From Polycladomyces subterraneus (GTDB lineage: Bacteria; Bacillota; Bacilli; Thermoactinomycetales; JIR-001), in the NCBI RefSeq assembly GCF_030433435.1, contig NZ_JANRHH010000033.1:1-46765 (forward strand): DNA of 46,765 bases, given 5' to 3'. The notes beneath the pieces are model-generated. The model worked only from the letters and a program-made list of their open reading frames with translations. It did not search any database and was not told where the DNA came from. A program made the position numbers and the translations under genes. Each line of letters begins with the position of its first letter. The stretch's first letter is position 1. Of the stretch, positions 1-7,425 are shown piece after piece.

Positions 1-360
1 AAATGAAATGGCTCCTGCAGAATACAGAAGACATTTCATGAGATCTGCTTAGGTATTTTTCTTTTCATGCTTTTTGGGGTTCAGTTCATTTTCCCCGGGC
101 GCAATGCACGACTGGTTTTCACCAGATCGGTGCATTACTGGAAATGGTGTGGGTCGACATCACATAGGTGGACAGATGGGATTTCACCTCTTCCCAACAA
201 CCTTAGTGGAGCCCTTGCATTTTTAGAATATAAAAGGATTGAAAAAGAATTAGTGATAAATTACACAAAATAAGTGACAATATTATGACAGCATCATAGT
301 TATGCAACAGTAATGTTGACGTAACCGTATCCGCCCAAAAGCGAAATGAATAGCCCAAAA
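1..360. other. Intergenic stretch without a supported gene
   Basis: No reading frame here has a credible ribosome-binding site or a recognisable protein. The clearest structure is a hairpin at 103-136: the arms AATGCAC and GTGCATT enclose an inner stem CTGGT/ACCAG. Positions 3-10 and 34-41 (ATGAAATG and its partner) form a second small inverted repeat. The stretch may be the eroded end of a neighbouring gene outside the window. Confidence 0.4.
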
Positions 361-523
361 AGGATTATCATGCTATAATCCTGCTTGTTAGTACGCACAG
401 CGACGGGAAGAAGGCGTTTCCATCTCTCCCCTTTCGAACCTCGTCGTTGTTGTCGGAACCCGTCGTTTGTGCGCATTGTCGTAAAAGAAAACCCGCGGCG
501 TCAATCACTGAGGGTTTTTCTTG
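361..523. ncRNA. Candidate structured non-coding RNA, strand uncertain
   Basis: On the plus strand an extended -10 element TGCTATAAT (371-379) is followed by a long imperfect stem. Positions 394-407 pair with 459-473, about 14 pairs with one bulged T, and enclose a 51-nt loop. A hairpin with a T-run at 487-520 could end such a transcript at about 135 nt. No good -35 hexamer is visible. On the minus strand the 8-bp hairpin AGGATTAT/ATAATCCT (361-382) runs into TTTTTGG and could be a terminator, so the region could instead be the structured 3' untranslated end of the toxin-antitoxin transcript. I do not recognise a known RNA family. The stem is seen directly; that it is an RNA gene is inference. 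Confidence 0.35.
485..523 (-). terminator. Terminator after the PIN toxin gene
   Basis: An inverted repeat with arms AGAAAACCC and GGGTTTTTCT begins just past the PIN gene stop codon. The arms carry A-runs and T-runs on both sides, so it can work in either direction. The enclosed loop is rather long (about 17 nt), which lowers confidence. Confidence 0.5.
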
Positions 524-524
524 T

Positions 525-935
525 TTAGCAAAAGTCCCGTATGAAATCCGACGGTGTATAGACGGCTATGTATTCCCTGATTTCGTCAGAGTGAAAGTCC
601 TTGTCTCCGGTTATGATGATATCCGCTTTTCCTTTGATCGCTGATGCCAAAATGGGTTTATCGCCTTCGTCTCGGATCGGTGGTATGTAAAAGTCGATTT
701 CACATGGATTGGGTGTATGGATGAGTTCAAAGTGGAGTCGGGACAACAGACCGTCCCACTCCGTCAGCGCTTCCGGTCGTTTCCGCTGTAGCACGCGGGA
801 TATCTCATTGATGCTGTATGTGCAGATTAATAATTGATGATCCGCCTGGATCGCGTCCAGCATCACCCGAAACGGGAGCGCGCCCCGGGAAATGACAGCG
901 GAAAACAACACGTTTGTGTCCACGAGTACACGCAT
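525..935 (-). CDS. PIN-domain RNase, putative toxin of a toxin-antitoxin pair
   Basis: This 136-residue protein belongs to the PIN-domain fold; many family members are toxin ribonucleases that cut RNA with a metal ion held by clustered acidic residues. The N-terminus reads MRVLVDTNVLFSA, with the first catalytic Asp in VDTN. Later acidic positions lie in DEGDKPILASA and TGDKDF, the usual PIN pattern. I chose the ATG at 935 because PIN proteins normally start directly at this strand and because it follows the upstream antitoxin stop by one base, typical of translational coupling. An in-frame ATG at 959 would overlap the antitoxin by 23 bp. It forms a two-gene operon with the AbrB-type gene. 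The toxin role is inferred from family and context; target RNA is unknown. Confidence 0.8.
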   Translation of the reverse strand: MRVLVDTNVLFSAVISRGALPFRVMLDAIQADHQLLICTYSINEISRVLQRKRPEALTEWDGLLSRLHFELIHTPNPCEIDFYIPPIRDEGDKPILASAIKGKADIIITGDKDFHSDEIREYIAVYTPSDFIRDFC

Positions 936-936
936 T

Positions 937-1215
937 TTATTTGTCTTTCCACTCATCATACATTTCCCTTCTTACTCGTTTCAGCTCCTCGAACATTTCC
1001 TCCTCCGTGACGCCCGCCTCCGCCAGCTTGCGCGCTATCTCATTCGCGTAGTCCTTCCAATTCGCTTTGCGCAGGACCAGTTTTCCTTTCTCCTCCTCCC
1101 ATACAACACTGTCCCCTTCCTTCAAACCGTACTTTTCCCTTAGCCCCTTCGGGATCACAACCTGTCCACGGGAGGAAATACGGGACGTGCGGTCGTCGCT
1201 CAGTTTGACCGACAT
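937..1215 (-). CDS. AbrB/SpoVT-type antitoxin
   Basis: This 92-residue protein has a SpoVT/AbrB swapped-hairpin DNA-binding domain at about residues 8-55, with the signature SSRGQVVIPKGLREKYGLKEGD followed by a short strand VVWEEE. The C-terminal half is charged and helical (AEAGVTEEEMFEELKRVRREM) and is the likely segment that neutralises the PIN partner, as in other AbrB/PIN modules. A strong AAGGAGG lies about 6 nt before the ATG. The gene comes first and its stop is one base from the toxin start, the standard antitoxin-first order. Autoregulation is likely: four tandem 8-bp repeats sit between its -10 element and the RBS. Confidence 0.82.
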   Translation of the reverse strand: MSVKLSDDRTSRISSRGQVVIPKGLREKYGLKEGDSVVWEEEKGKLVLRKANWKDYANEIARKLAEAGVTEEEMFEELKRVRREMYDEWKDK

Positions 1216-1226
1216 AATCTTACCTC

Positions 1227-1265
1227 CTTACTATCTTACTGTCTTATCATCTTATCCGTATTATA
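1227..1265 (-). promoter_or_regulatory. Antitoxin leader with four tandem 8-bp repeats
   Basis: Read on the plus strand, 1227-1258 is CTTACTAT, CTTACTGT, CTTATCAT, CTTATCCG: four head-to-tail copies of a CTTAYNNN unit. A minus-strand TATAAT lies directly beyond at 1260-1265; its -35 partner is poor. The repeats therefore occupy the start of the antitoxin transcript and are good candidates for an AbrB-type operator. Binding is inferred, not shown. Confidence 0.5.
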
Positions 1266-1362
1266 CCCGATTTAGTCGGAAAATATCCATGCCAGGCATT
1301 AGTCTGCATTATGTTTATCTTTACAGAAGATGAATTCTGTCAACATTATTTCTTCTAAAGCA

Positions 1363-1420
1363 TTGAGAATACTTTACAGAATACGTTATAATGGATAGGA
1401 AAAATACTTTACAGAATACG
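1363..1420 (+). promoter_or_regulatory. Promoter of the recombinase gene with a pair of 18-bp direct repeats
   Basis: TTGAGA (1363-1368), an 18-bp spacer and TATAAT (1387-1392) form a good sigma-A promoter. AATACTTTACAGAATACG occurs twice without change, at 1368-1385 (filling the spacer) and 1403-1420 (just past the predicted transcription start). A related CTTTACAGAA begins at about 1318. Placement on both sides of the -10 element suggests an operator, or arm-type binding sites for the recombinase itself. Confidence 0.65.
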
Positions 1421-1440
1421 ATTCGATTGAGGTGACCAGA

Positions 1441-2328
1441 ATGAATTACCTCGATAGGTTTGAAAGCTGGCTTAAGGAGGAAGGGAAAAGGACTCTTACT
1501 ATTGATGAATACCTTCGATCCGTCCGCTTCTTTGAGAAATGGTATACCGAGAGCGTAAGCAATGATTTTGAACCCGCTCAGATCACCGCCCTCGACATTC
1601 AAGACTGGAGGCAACACATGCAGATCCATGATAAACTGCAGCCGGCCACCATAAACAAGCGGATCTCTGCACTGAAAGTGTATTGGTCGTTTCTCGTCGA
1701 TCAGGGCCTTGCCAAAGTAGATGTCGCCCGGAAAGTCAAAGTTAAGCGGGTTTCCAAATTAAACGAGGCTCCCCGTTGGCTGGACCGGAAAGAAGTTGCC
1801 AAGGTTCAACATGCCATTGAATCCGAGAACAACGAATGGAAAAGAGCAAGAAATCTCGCCATCTTTATGTTCATGCTGAAGGCTGGTCTCCGAATCAGCG
1901 AGGTGCGGGATCTCGATGTGGCTGCTGTAGATGAACGTTACTGGCGAGTTACTATCACCGCCGGAAAGGGCGGTAAGTGGCGTATGGTTCCAATGAACCA
2001 CGATCTCATCAAATCCTATCAGGAATGGAAGGAGCATCGTGGAGATCTGGAAACAGACCGCTTGTTTGTAAACCGTCACGGTAAGCCTATGAGCCGTCAG
2101 GCTATCCATCAGCAGCTTGAAAGATACTTCAAAGTTCTTGACGATAAAGAAGTGTCTGCCCACTGCCTCCGCCATACCTTCTGTAAGAGTCTTATCGACC
2201 AGGGAGTAGACATCCAAAATGTTGCCGCGTTGGCTGGTCATGAGTCCATAGAAACCACCCGAAGATACACGACACCATCAGAAAAAGAGCTTCGGAAAGC
2301 CGTTGAGCTCATAAGCGAAGAAAGGTGA
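1441..2328 (+). CDS. Tyrosine recombinase/integrase, XerC/XerD-like
   Basis: This 295-residue protein has the two-domain layout of small phage-integrase-family enzymes. An N-terminal SAM-like core-binding domain (about residues 1-90, with a helix around LDIQDWRQHM) precedes a catalytic domain (about 105-290). Visible catalytic features are the first Arg in KAGLRISEV, the beta-hairpin Lys in AGKGGKWRMVP, the HxxR motif in HCLRHTF, the second His in LAGHESIETTRRYT and the nucleophilic Tyr in that same string. I chose ATG 1441, preceded by GAGGTG at a normal distance; the GTG at 1432 is part of that site. The gene stands alone next to a toxin-antitoxin pair and a methyltransferase, so it may be an integrase of a decayed element rather than housekeeping XerC/D. 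Confidence 0.9.
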   Translation: MNYLDRFESWLKEEGKRTLTIDEYLRSVRFFEKWYTESVSNDFEPAQITALDIQDWRQHMQIHDKLQPATINKRISALKVYWSFLVDQGLAKVDVARKVKVKRVSKLNEAPRWLDRKEVAKVQHAIESENNEWKRARNLAIFMFMLKAGLRISEVRDLDVAAVDERYWRVTITAGKGGKWRMVPMNHDLIKSYQEWKEHRGDLETDRLFVNRHGKPMSRQAIHQQLERYFKVLDDKEVSAHCLRHTFCKSLIDQGVDIQNVAALAGHESIETTRRYTTPSEKELRKAVELISEER

Positions 2329-2427
2329 TTTATAGTCAGGTTAAAAGGGGGTATATCATCTGTGGTGTTCGTATCCCCGTAAGTTACAATAGAAAATGAT
2401 TGGACACCACATTGTGGATTTTGATTG

Positions 2428-2453
2428 CCCAGCTTTATGCTGGGTTGTTTTCT
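2428..2453 (+). terminator. Terminator downstream of the recombinase gene
   Basis: CCCAGC (2428-2433), loop TTTAT and GCTGGG (2439-2444) are followed by the T-rich tract TTGTTTTCT. It lies about 100 bp past the recombinase stop. Confidence 0.7.
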
Positions 2454-2526
2454 GTCCACCTGCCGAGATTGCTATATTGCAGTAAGCGATGGATCACTGA
2501 CACCACTCCGAATACTTGAGGTCGCA

Positions 2527-2679
2527 ATGACAGATCCACACACAAAAAAGGCAACACCCGTAAATCAGTATATTCTAGGAGCCGCCTCCTATTTTCTAAG
2601 TCGGATAAATGGCACCGGTATGGAGGCGAATACTATAAGGCAAGCACTCCGACCGGTGCCAATACGTTTAAACGTTTAA
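2527..2679 (+). CDS. Possible 50-residue hypothetical protein
   Basis: An open frame begins at ATG 2527 after TTGAGGTCGCA, which offers a fair GAGG ribosome-binding site. The predicted product contains the helix-like stretch QYILGAASYFLSRI. I recognise no family. The otherwise empty stretch 2454-2820 also holds a 9-bp inverted repeat (GGCACCGGT 2611-2619 with ACCGGTGCC 2652-2660) lying inside this frame, and an ACGTTTAAACGTTTAAA palindromic tract at its 3' end. The frame may be accidental. Confidence 0.25.
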   Translation: MTDPHTKKATPVNQYILGAASYFLSRINGTGMEANTIRQALRPVPIRLNV

Positions 2680-2787
2680 AAGAAGTTCCGTTCCATACGC
2701 AACCGATACAGTACCTCAGAAGAAAGAATCGGAAATGCCTCCTTGCAGCTTTTCTTCTTAACTTTAATTCGGAGCAAGCAGTCTTTG

Positions 2788-2811
2788 CCCCTCCCCTTTT
2801 TAGGGGAGGGG
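2788..2811. terminator. Strong 9-bp GC hairpin next to the methyltransferase stop codon
   Basis: CCCCTCCCC (2788-2796), loop TTTTTA and GGGGAGGGG (2803-2811) form a perfect stem 9 bp beyond the minus-strand methyltransferase stop. There is no clear U-run on that strand, so it is either a weak terminator or a 3'-end stabiliser. Confidence 0.45.
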
Positions 2812-2820
2812 AGCAATGCT

Positions 2821-3573
2821 TTATTTCGAACAGATGCACAAGTAACGGTTTACGGAATAAAAAAATTCACCTCTTCTGGATTGTTCCTCGAGATCATCAA
2901 TCCAATCATTCCATTCGTCTTCCGTGATCAGACTCTTTTGTTTCAACCAATCGCCCATCATTTCGGCAATCTTCTTGGCGTAATGATCCTCCTTGAAAAA
3001 TTGGTTGGTCAACGTGTATACATCAGTGACCACATCAGAAAATCCCGAACGATGACAAAGCCCTTTCAGATCACGTCCGATCGTTCCATAGGCTCCCGAA
3101 TCAGAAAATGCGTGAACGATTTTTCGAGTGAGTTGAATCATCTTTCCTGAAAAGATCTGGCTATCGAAGTCGGTATGGATGATTAATGCAATGCCACCCG
3201 GTTTCAGAACTCTGAAAATCTCCCGTAGACCTGCCTCCGGAGGCTTGACCCATTCGAGTGTATCTACACATAATACCTTATCAAATGTGTGATCGGAAAA
3301 AGGTAGTTGAGTGGCATCCCCTTCAACGAATTGAATTTTCGAGTTCTCGCCCCAACGCTTATTTGCCCGTTCCAAGCGTACAGGTGAATGATCCAATCCG
3401 ATGATTTGGCGGATTTCAGGGTGAAGAGACGTGATGAACTGATCGGCATCCCCACAATTGCATCCCACATCCAATACTAGATCGTCGGGTTGAAGATGCA
3501 AGTGATCGATGTAGTAACGCCATTGTTCTAACACATCGGGCATCACGGGACGTAAAAATGATTCTTGGGCCAT
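2821..3573 (-). CDS. Class I SAM-dependent methyltransferase
   Basis: This 250-residue protein has a Rossmann-type methyltransferase fold. Motif I is VLDVGCNCGDAD at about residues 34-45; the acidic residue ending strand 2 is in IIGLDHS, motif II/III is FVEGDATQLPFSD, and the strand-4 motif is DKVLCVDTLEWV. RVLKPGGIALI follows, typical of the Methyltransf_11/UbiE-like group. The C-terminal third is specific to this protein. The fold identifies the cofactor but not the substrate; small molecules, lipids and quinones are all possible. It is transcribed alone and away from its neighbours. The two Cys of GCNCGD in the SAM-binding loop are slightly unusual. Confidence 0.85.
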   Translation of the reverse strand: MAQESFLRPVMPDVLEQWRYYIDHLHLQPDDLVLDVGCNCGDADQFITSLHPEIRQIIGLDHSPVRLERANKRWGENSKIQFVEGDATQLPFSDHTFDKVLCVDTLEWVKPPEAGLREIFRVLKPGGIALIIHTDFDSQIFSGKMIQLTRKIVHAFSDSGAYGTIGRDLKGLCHRSGFSDVVTDVYTLTNQFFKEDHYAKKIAEMMGDWLKQKSLITEDEWNDWIDDLEEQSRRGEFFYSVNRYLCICSK

Positions 3574-3776
3574 CTTGTCACCACCGTGGAAATAATAATA
3601 TAGTTAAAATATTGTTTTTAGGATACATATTCGAAATTATTTTATCAAGGAAGGAATCTTTGTTTCACCCACTCCCATTTTAGTGTCGCAGGATTACTTT
3701 GACGCCACCATTGACTTTTCGTTCATCGCGTAAAAGACCAGGCCATAATTATAGAAACATGAATAGAGGTGATTAA

Positions 3777-4751
3777 ATGAAGCTATTCTACTTCACTGCA
3801 AGTAGCAAGGATGCTCAGAAACACCTCCAGGATACAATCCAAAATAAGTTTCGTATCGGTCAGTATCGTTTTTTACTTCCAGAAGATGTGTTTCGTCAAT
3901 TACAAATAGTTAATGCTCACGAAGAAGTAAACATGTGGGGAGCTCTTCCTGGGCCAGCAAATATAAGGAACTGGAATAAGATTGAAAAAGGGGATAGAGT
4001 ACTCATCTATAGTCAAGGGAAGTTTGTTTATTACGGGATGGTACTTGCAAAGGTACATAGCCCAGAAATTGCTGAAATTGCTTGGGGAAAAGACATTAAG
4101 GGGGAGACTTGGGAATACATATACTTTTTGTACAACCTACAGGAAATTGATATTGATGTTGTTGAGTTTGCACGTTTTTTTGGTTATAGGACCAATTTTA
4201 TTCCTCAAGGGTTTAGCTTCATAAGAGAAGAAATTGTAACTAAATGTATGAATGAGTTCGGAGGAATCGATCAGGCGATATCATTTTTAACTAACAGCAC
4301 TCTCAAAGCCACAATGGGCACATTTAATAACATAGTAGAACAACATGGGGAACGAGAATTAGAAAGTAGTATTATGGAAATGGATGATGATCAGTTTGTA
4401 AATTATATTAATAGCTTAGACTCTAACGCATCAATTGAGGTCAAAGAAGGTCTTCGAAAGATAAGGAAATATAACAAAAAAATTATTGATGAATTGAAGG
4501 AAAGGTATAACCATCGTTGCCAAATATGTGGTAGATCTAGCTTAAATGAATACGGTGTCTCAGTAGTAGAAGGTCACCACATTGAGCCTTTTTCATTAAC
4601 TCAAAATAATTCTCCAGATAATATAATGATCCTCTGCCCAACACATCATCGATTAATTCATAAAGCAAAAGGAGAATTTGATCGAAAGAAAAAGGAGATA
4701 CATTATGCAAATGGTTATTCGGAAAAGCTTTTATTAAATGAGCATTTATAA
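3777..4751 (+). CDS. EVE/PUA-like domain fused to an HNH endonuclease, putative restriction enzyme
   Basis: This 324-residue protein combines a putative modified-base reader with a nuclease. Residues about 50-140 contain WGALPGPANIRNW, IEKGDRVLIYSQGKF and YYGMVLAKV, the pattern of EVE/PUA-like domains that flip and read modified bases. The C-terminus is an HNH/McrA-type zinc domain: C248 and C251 (CQIC), H267-H268 in GHHIEPFS, then C287, H290, H291 and H295 in LCPTHHRLIH. Such reader plus HNH architectures are known in type IV (modification-dependent) restriction enzymes, so defence against phage DNA carrying modified bases is the best guess. The gene is clearly more AT-rich than the core genes, fitting recent transfer. 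Start ATG 3777 follows AGAGGTG. The N-terminal 50 residues are not assigned. Confidence 0.75.
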   Translation: MKLFYFTASSKDAQKHLQDTIQNKFRIGQYRFLLPEDVFRQLQIVNAHEEVNMWGALPGPANIRNWNKIEKGDRVLIYSQGKFVYYGMVLAKVHSPEIAEIAWGKDIKGETWEYIYFLYNLQEIDIDVVEFARFFGYRTNFIPQGFSFIREEIVTKCMNEFGGIDQAISFLTNSTLKATMGTFNNIVEQHGERELESSIMEMDDDQFVNYINSLDSNASIEVKEGLRKIRKYNKKIIDELKERYNHRCQICGRSSLNEYGVSVVEGHHIEPFSLTQNNSPDNIMILCPTHHRLIHKAKGEFDRKKKEIHYANGYSEKLLLNEHL

Positions 4752-4841
4752 TGGATATCCTAATTATCTGATCGTAAATAAGTTAGAGCTCTTGATAGGT
4801 TGGAACGATGTTCCTTGCCATAGCTTACTTAATGAGAAATT

Positions 4842-4866
4842 GGCCCAGCATTTGCTGGGCCTTTTG
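4842..4866 (+). terminator. Terminator after the EVE-HNH gene
   Basis: GGCCCAGCA (4842-4850), TTT and GCTGGGCC (4854-4861) are followed by TTTTG. It is a compact, strong Rho-independent terminator 90 bp downstream of the stop codon. Confidence 0.8.
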
Positions 4867-4920
4867 TGGGACTATATCACACGAGCCATCGCCTCTTAGA
4901 TATCAAAGTTTTTATATACT

Positions 4921-6048
4921 CTACGGTAATGACTCGCATGCAATTCCGTCATGATCCCGATCTAATCCATCTACATTGTTTGAAGGGCTTCCTCCATGAG
5001 ATTCAAAGTAAGATTGTGCTTCAGACTGGATGCTAAAATCACTGCAGTTCTTATCTCCGGTATTCAAAGAGCTAGAATGATGTGAACTTGATCTCTTAGA
5101 ACTAGATGATCTATTAGATGCGCTTGAAGATTGAGAACTATCTCCTTCTAAACTAGAAGATGTTTTAGGTGCTGGTTTTGAAGCTACTTTAGGCTGGGGT
5201 GGATGAAAACCATCGTCATGCACGTAATTCTCAATCGACCAAATCCCCACTTTTCGTTGTTTTGCTTGGTCTTGGATAGCGCGGTATTCATCCAAGTGTT
5301 TAACATTGGGAGGAAATACAGCAACTCGTGCCAATCCCCTCATCAGTAGTTGCTCTTGTACGGATTGTCCATTTAGGTAAACATAAGCCAATAGACGACC
5401 ATATTGGTCACGTTCCTGGACATCCATCTCTAACTCAACGGTTTTATTTAGCAACAATTTCTTGGTGAAATCGCTTGCTTCTTTTCCAAATGGTTGTTTA
5501 GGCTTATTCGGGTAAACAGTTTCTGGTGTATCTATTAGAATCATTCGTAGCTTTTCGTTTTTTCCATTTAAGTTAACCACAATTGTATCTCCATCAATAA
5601 CATCAACTACCTTTACCGAGACACGATTCGTTTTTGACGGTTTTGAAGATGAGGGTTGTTTGACTACCTGTGTTGGCTCTTTGTTTGGCTGCACAGCTTG
5701 TTGAACGGGTTTAGTTTTTTGCTTTGATCCTTCATCACTAATTGCTGCATAAAGAGCTTTCCCCGAAGCAAAGGAAATAAGCCCAATAATGAGTAGAACC
5801 AAACCTGTTAATCTAATATGAATTGGGAGAGCTGGTTTTTTGGAAGTATGTTCTGCATTATTAGGTCGCTCATCCTTTTCTTGTATTTTTAGTTTCCAGT
5901 ACACAGCGGGGAACAAAAAGAAAATCAGCCCACCAATGGCAACAATCGCCCCTCCGATCATTAGCAACCAGGAAATGATAAACAAAGCGATCCCGATTAA
6001 GACAATTACAACAACAAGCCCTATAAGGGCCTTCAGAAAGTTTTTCAT
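4921..6048 (-). CDS. Membrane-tethered thermonuclease with C-terminal Excalibur domain
   Basis: This 375-residue protein starts with two closely spaced membrane segments (about residues 1-50) and a third at about 78-100. A polar linker leads to a staphylococcal-nuclease (SNase) domain at about 145-275. All key SNase positions are visible: Asp in VIDGDTIVV, Arg/Asp/Thr/Glu in LRMILIDTPE, and the later Arg in DQYGRLLAY. A Ser-rich linker follows, then a C-terminal Excalibur domain ending in DRDHDGIACE, a Ca-binding-like loop between two Cys. The nuclease probably works outside the cell on DNA or RNA. I chose ATG 6048 because AGGGAGGG sits directly before it; an ATG at 6075 has no such site. The neighbouring divergent gene encodes a second Excalibur protein. 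Confidence 0.85.
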   Translation of the reverse strand: MKNFLKALIGLVVVIVLIGIALFIISWLLMIGGAIVAIGGLIFFLFPAVYWKLKIQEKDERPNNAEHTSKKPALPIHIRLTGLVLLIIGLISFASGKALYAAISDEGSKQKTKPVQQAVQPNKEPTQVVKQPSSSKPSKTNRVSVKVVDVIDGDTIVVNLNGKNEKLRMILIDTPETVYPNKPKQPFGKEASDFTKKLLLNKTVELEMDVQERDQYGRLLAYVYLNGQSVQEQLLMRGLARVAVFPPNVKHLDEYRAIQDQAKQRKVGIWSIENYVHDDGFHPPQPKVASKPAPKTSSSLEGDSSQSSSASNRSSSSKRSSSHHSSSLNTGDKNCSDFSIQSEAQSYFESHGGSPSNNVDGLDRDHDGIACESLP

Positions 6049-6375
6049 AATTTCCCTCCCTGGTTTTTTCCTCACATTTATCTATTCGTAGGATATATAC
6101 TTTTTATGTACTAGACATTATGTATGATAGGAAAATAAGTAATTGTAGTAGTATTTTCTTTAGTCGATAATAGCACTTAGCATAAATAAGTAGGAGCTAT
6201 TCTCAGGAGTTTCTTTAGAGAAAAAAGTCCTTCACGATATTTCGAGAGTTTCGTTATTCACGATTCATTTTGTTTGAATAAAGCGACAAAAAAAATGACA
6301 GACTTTCGAATCAATAATATGGAGGGGGATGATTCACCCCTAACGGGGGAGGGATAATACAAAAGGAGGTACATT

Positions 6376-6795
6376 ATGCGTACTACAGCAGTAATAATGA
6401 CTGTATTTCTGTTCGCGTTAATGGTAGCTCCTGTGGCTTTTGCAGCAGACAAAGATTGTAAGGACTTCAAAACCCAAGAAGAAGCTCAGCAGTACTTCGA
6501 GTCACATGGAGGGTCAAAGACAAAAAACGTTGACGGGCTGGATCGGGATCACGACGGTATCGCGTGCGAAAACTTGCCGAAAGGTTCCTCGGGTGTCGGC
6601 GATGGTAGCGGTTCCGTCGATAAAAGCCACGGAGATAACAGCACCGACAAACCCGGCAATACCAGCTCTCAAACGCAACAAGGTGGCAAACTCCCGAAAA
6701 CTGCGTCCCCATTCGCGAACATGATTATCTTCGGGCTTGCGGCAGTCTTCGCGGGAGTCGGACTGTTGTTCTTTAGGAAATTGAGAATGAACTAA
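6376..6795 (+). CDS. Secreted Excalibur protein with LPKTA sortase signal
   Basis: This 139-residue protein has a signal peptide (residues 1-23, likely cut after VAFA) and an Excalibur domain (about 26-68, with C28, C64 and the loop DRDHDGIACE). A Gly/Ser/Asp-rich spacer leads to a cell-wall sorting signal: LPKTA at 106-110, a hydrophobic stretch and the basic tail RKLR. LPXTA rather than LPXTG is the motif of class D-type sortases, which in Bacillus species act on sporulating cells, so wall display around sporulation is plausible but inferred. AAAGGAGG lies 6 nt before the ATG. Its Excalibur domain closely resembles that of the divergently encoded thermonuclease (shared YFESHGG and NVDGLDRDHDGIACE), suggesting duplication or a shared partner. 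Confidence 0.85.
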   Translation: MRTTAVIMTVFLFALMVAPVAFAADKDCKDFKTQEEAQQYFESHGGSKTKNVDGLDRDHDGIACENLPKGSSGVGDGSGSVDKSHGDNSTDKPGNTSSQTQQGGKLPKTASPFANMIIFGLAAVFAGVGLLFFRKLRMN

Positions 6796-6846
6796 CGAGA
6801 TAATCCACCTCCTTCCCGTTGGGGACCATTCTCCTCTCCTCATAAA

Positions 6847-6876
6847 GACCGGGCAGGAATTATTTCTGTCCGGTTC
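6847..6876 (+). terminator. Hairpin after the LPKTA gene
   Basis: GACCGGGCAG pairs imperfectly with CTGTCCGGTTC around an AATTATTT loop, about 50 bp past the stop. The T-tract (TTCTCGTACTT) is weak. Confidence 0.5.
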
Positions 6877-6933
6877 TCGTACTTAAAGGCTAATCTTGGC
6901 TAAGTAGGACATTAAAGAATAAAGCCCTCAAAC

Positions 6934-7091
6934 AGTGAGGACTTCATCCGCGACTTCCTTCGGGACGATGACCAGGGGAACTCACCGGAGCCGATGTTGA
7001 TCCCAATGAACTGCGTAAGTCTGCGGATTTTATCCGTTCCAACCCCCAAGTGGGCAAAAACATCCTGGAAGGTATTGCCGAAATAAACTAA
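6934..7091 (+). pseudogene. Frameshifted 3' gene fragment, family unknown
   Basis: Two plus-strand frames joined by a one-base shift near 6970 read like one protein end: SEDFIRDFLRDD, then PGELTGADVDPNELRKSADF and IRSNPQVGKNILEGIAEIN followed by TAA at 7089-7091. The amphipathic pattern and balanced composition look like real coding sequence, and no start codon or RBS is present. I do not recognise the family. A terminator-like hairpin unit lies about 180 bp further on. Confidence 0.35.
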
Positions 7092-7235
7092 GGGATTTGC
7101 AGCAACCTTCATTTCCTTGACAGCCCGTACACTTCGTCGGCTGTTTCCTGTGTTTATTTCCAATGAAATGGCCGTTTTTGATACAGGACCGATCGATAAT
7201 CGAGATGCTCCCCGTTCATTAGTTTCCCGATTATC

Positions 7236-7297
7236 TCCGTCTATCTTTCTGCACATTCTCCCAATCTATGTACAAACCCAGCGGTTTCCGCTGGGTT
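7236..7297 (+). repeat. Copy 1 of a duplicated hairpin-containing unit
   Basis: The block with CTATCTTTCT, TTCTCCCAA and TACAAACCCAG is largely repeated at 7426-7490. It ends in a 10-bp hairpin, AACCCAGCGG/CCGCTGGGTT (7275-7297). No strong U-run follows on either strand. Confidence 0.55.
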
Positions 7298-7313
7298 GTA
7301 AGAAAGGGTTAGG

Positions 7314-7367
7314 TTCGACTTCGGCTGGCTTCGGCTTCTGCTGATCTTCCTGCTGGCCGCCACCTAA
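7314..7367 (+). pseudogene. Remnant of a YjcZ-like small membrane protein
   Basis: The frame reads FDFGWLRLLLIFLLAAT and then TAA. This resembles the middle of the intact small protein at 7531-7653 (FGLHRLLIFLLVIAT). No start codon is available in frame, so it is a broken relative. Confidence 0.4.
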
Positions 7368-7425
7368 TGTATAGTATGTAAATGTTTGAAACGGTGATAG
7401 GGTTTAGCCTGTTTTCTCCGTGATC

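Noticed and set aside
447-644. Plus-strand frame with the CAHC pair near 447-530
   Set aside because: It lies mostly opposite the PIN toxin gene and inside the structured stretch; no start signal is present.
2821-4751. Possible restriction-modification pair formed by the methyltransferase and the HNH nuclease
   Set aside because: The methyltransferase has a UbiE/Methyltransf_11 pattern without a DNA-methylase catalytic motif (no DPPY/NPPF or PC loop), and the two genes are divergent with very different base composition.
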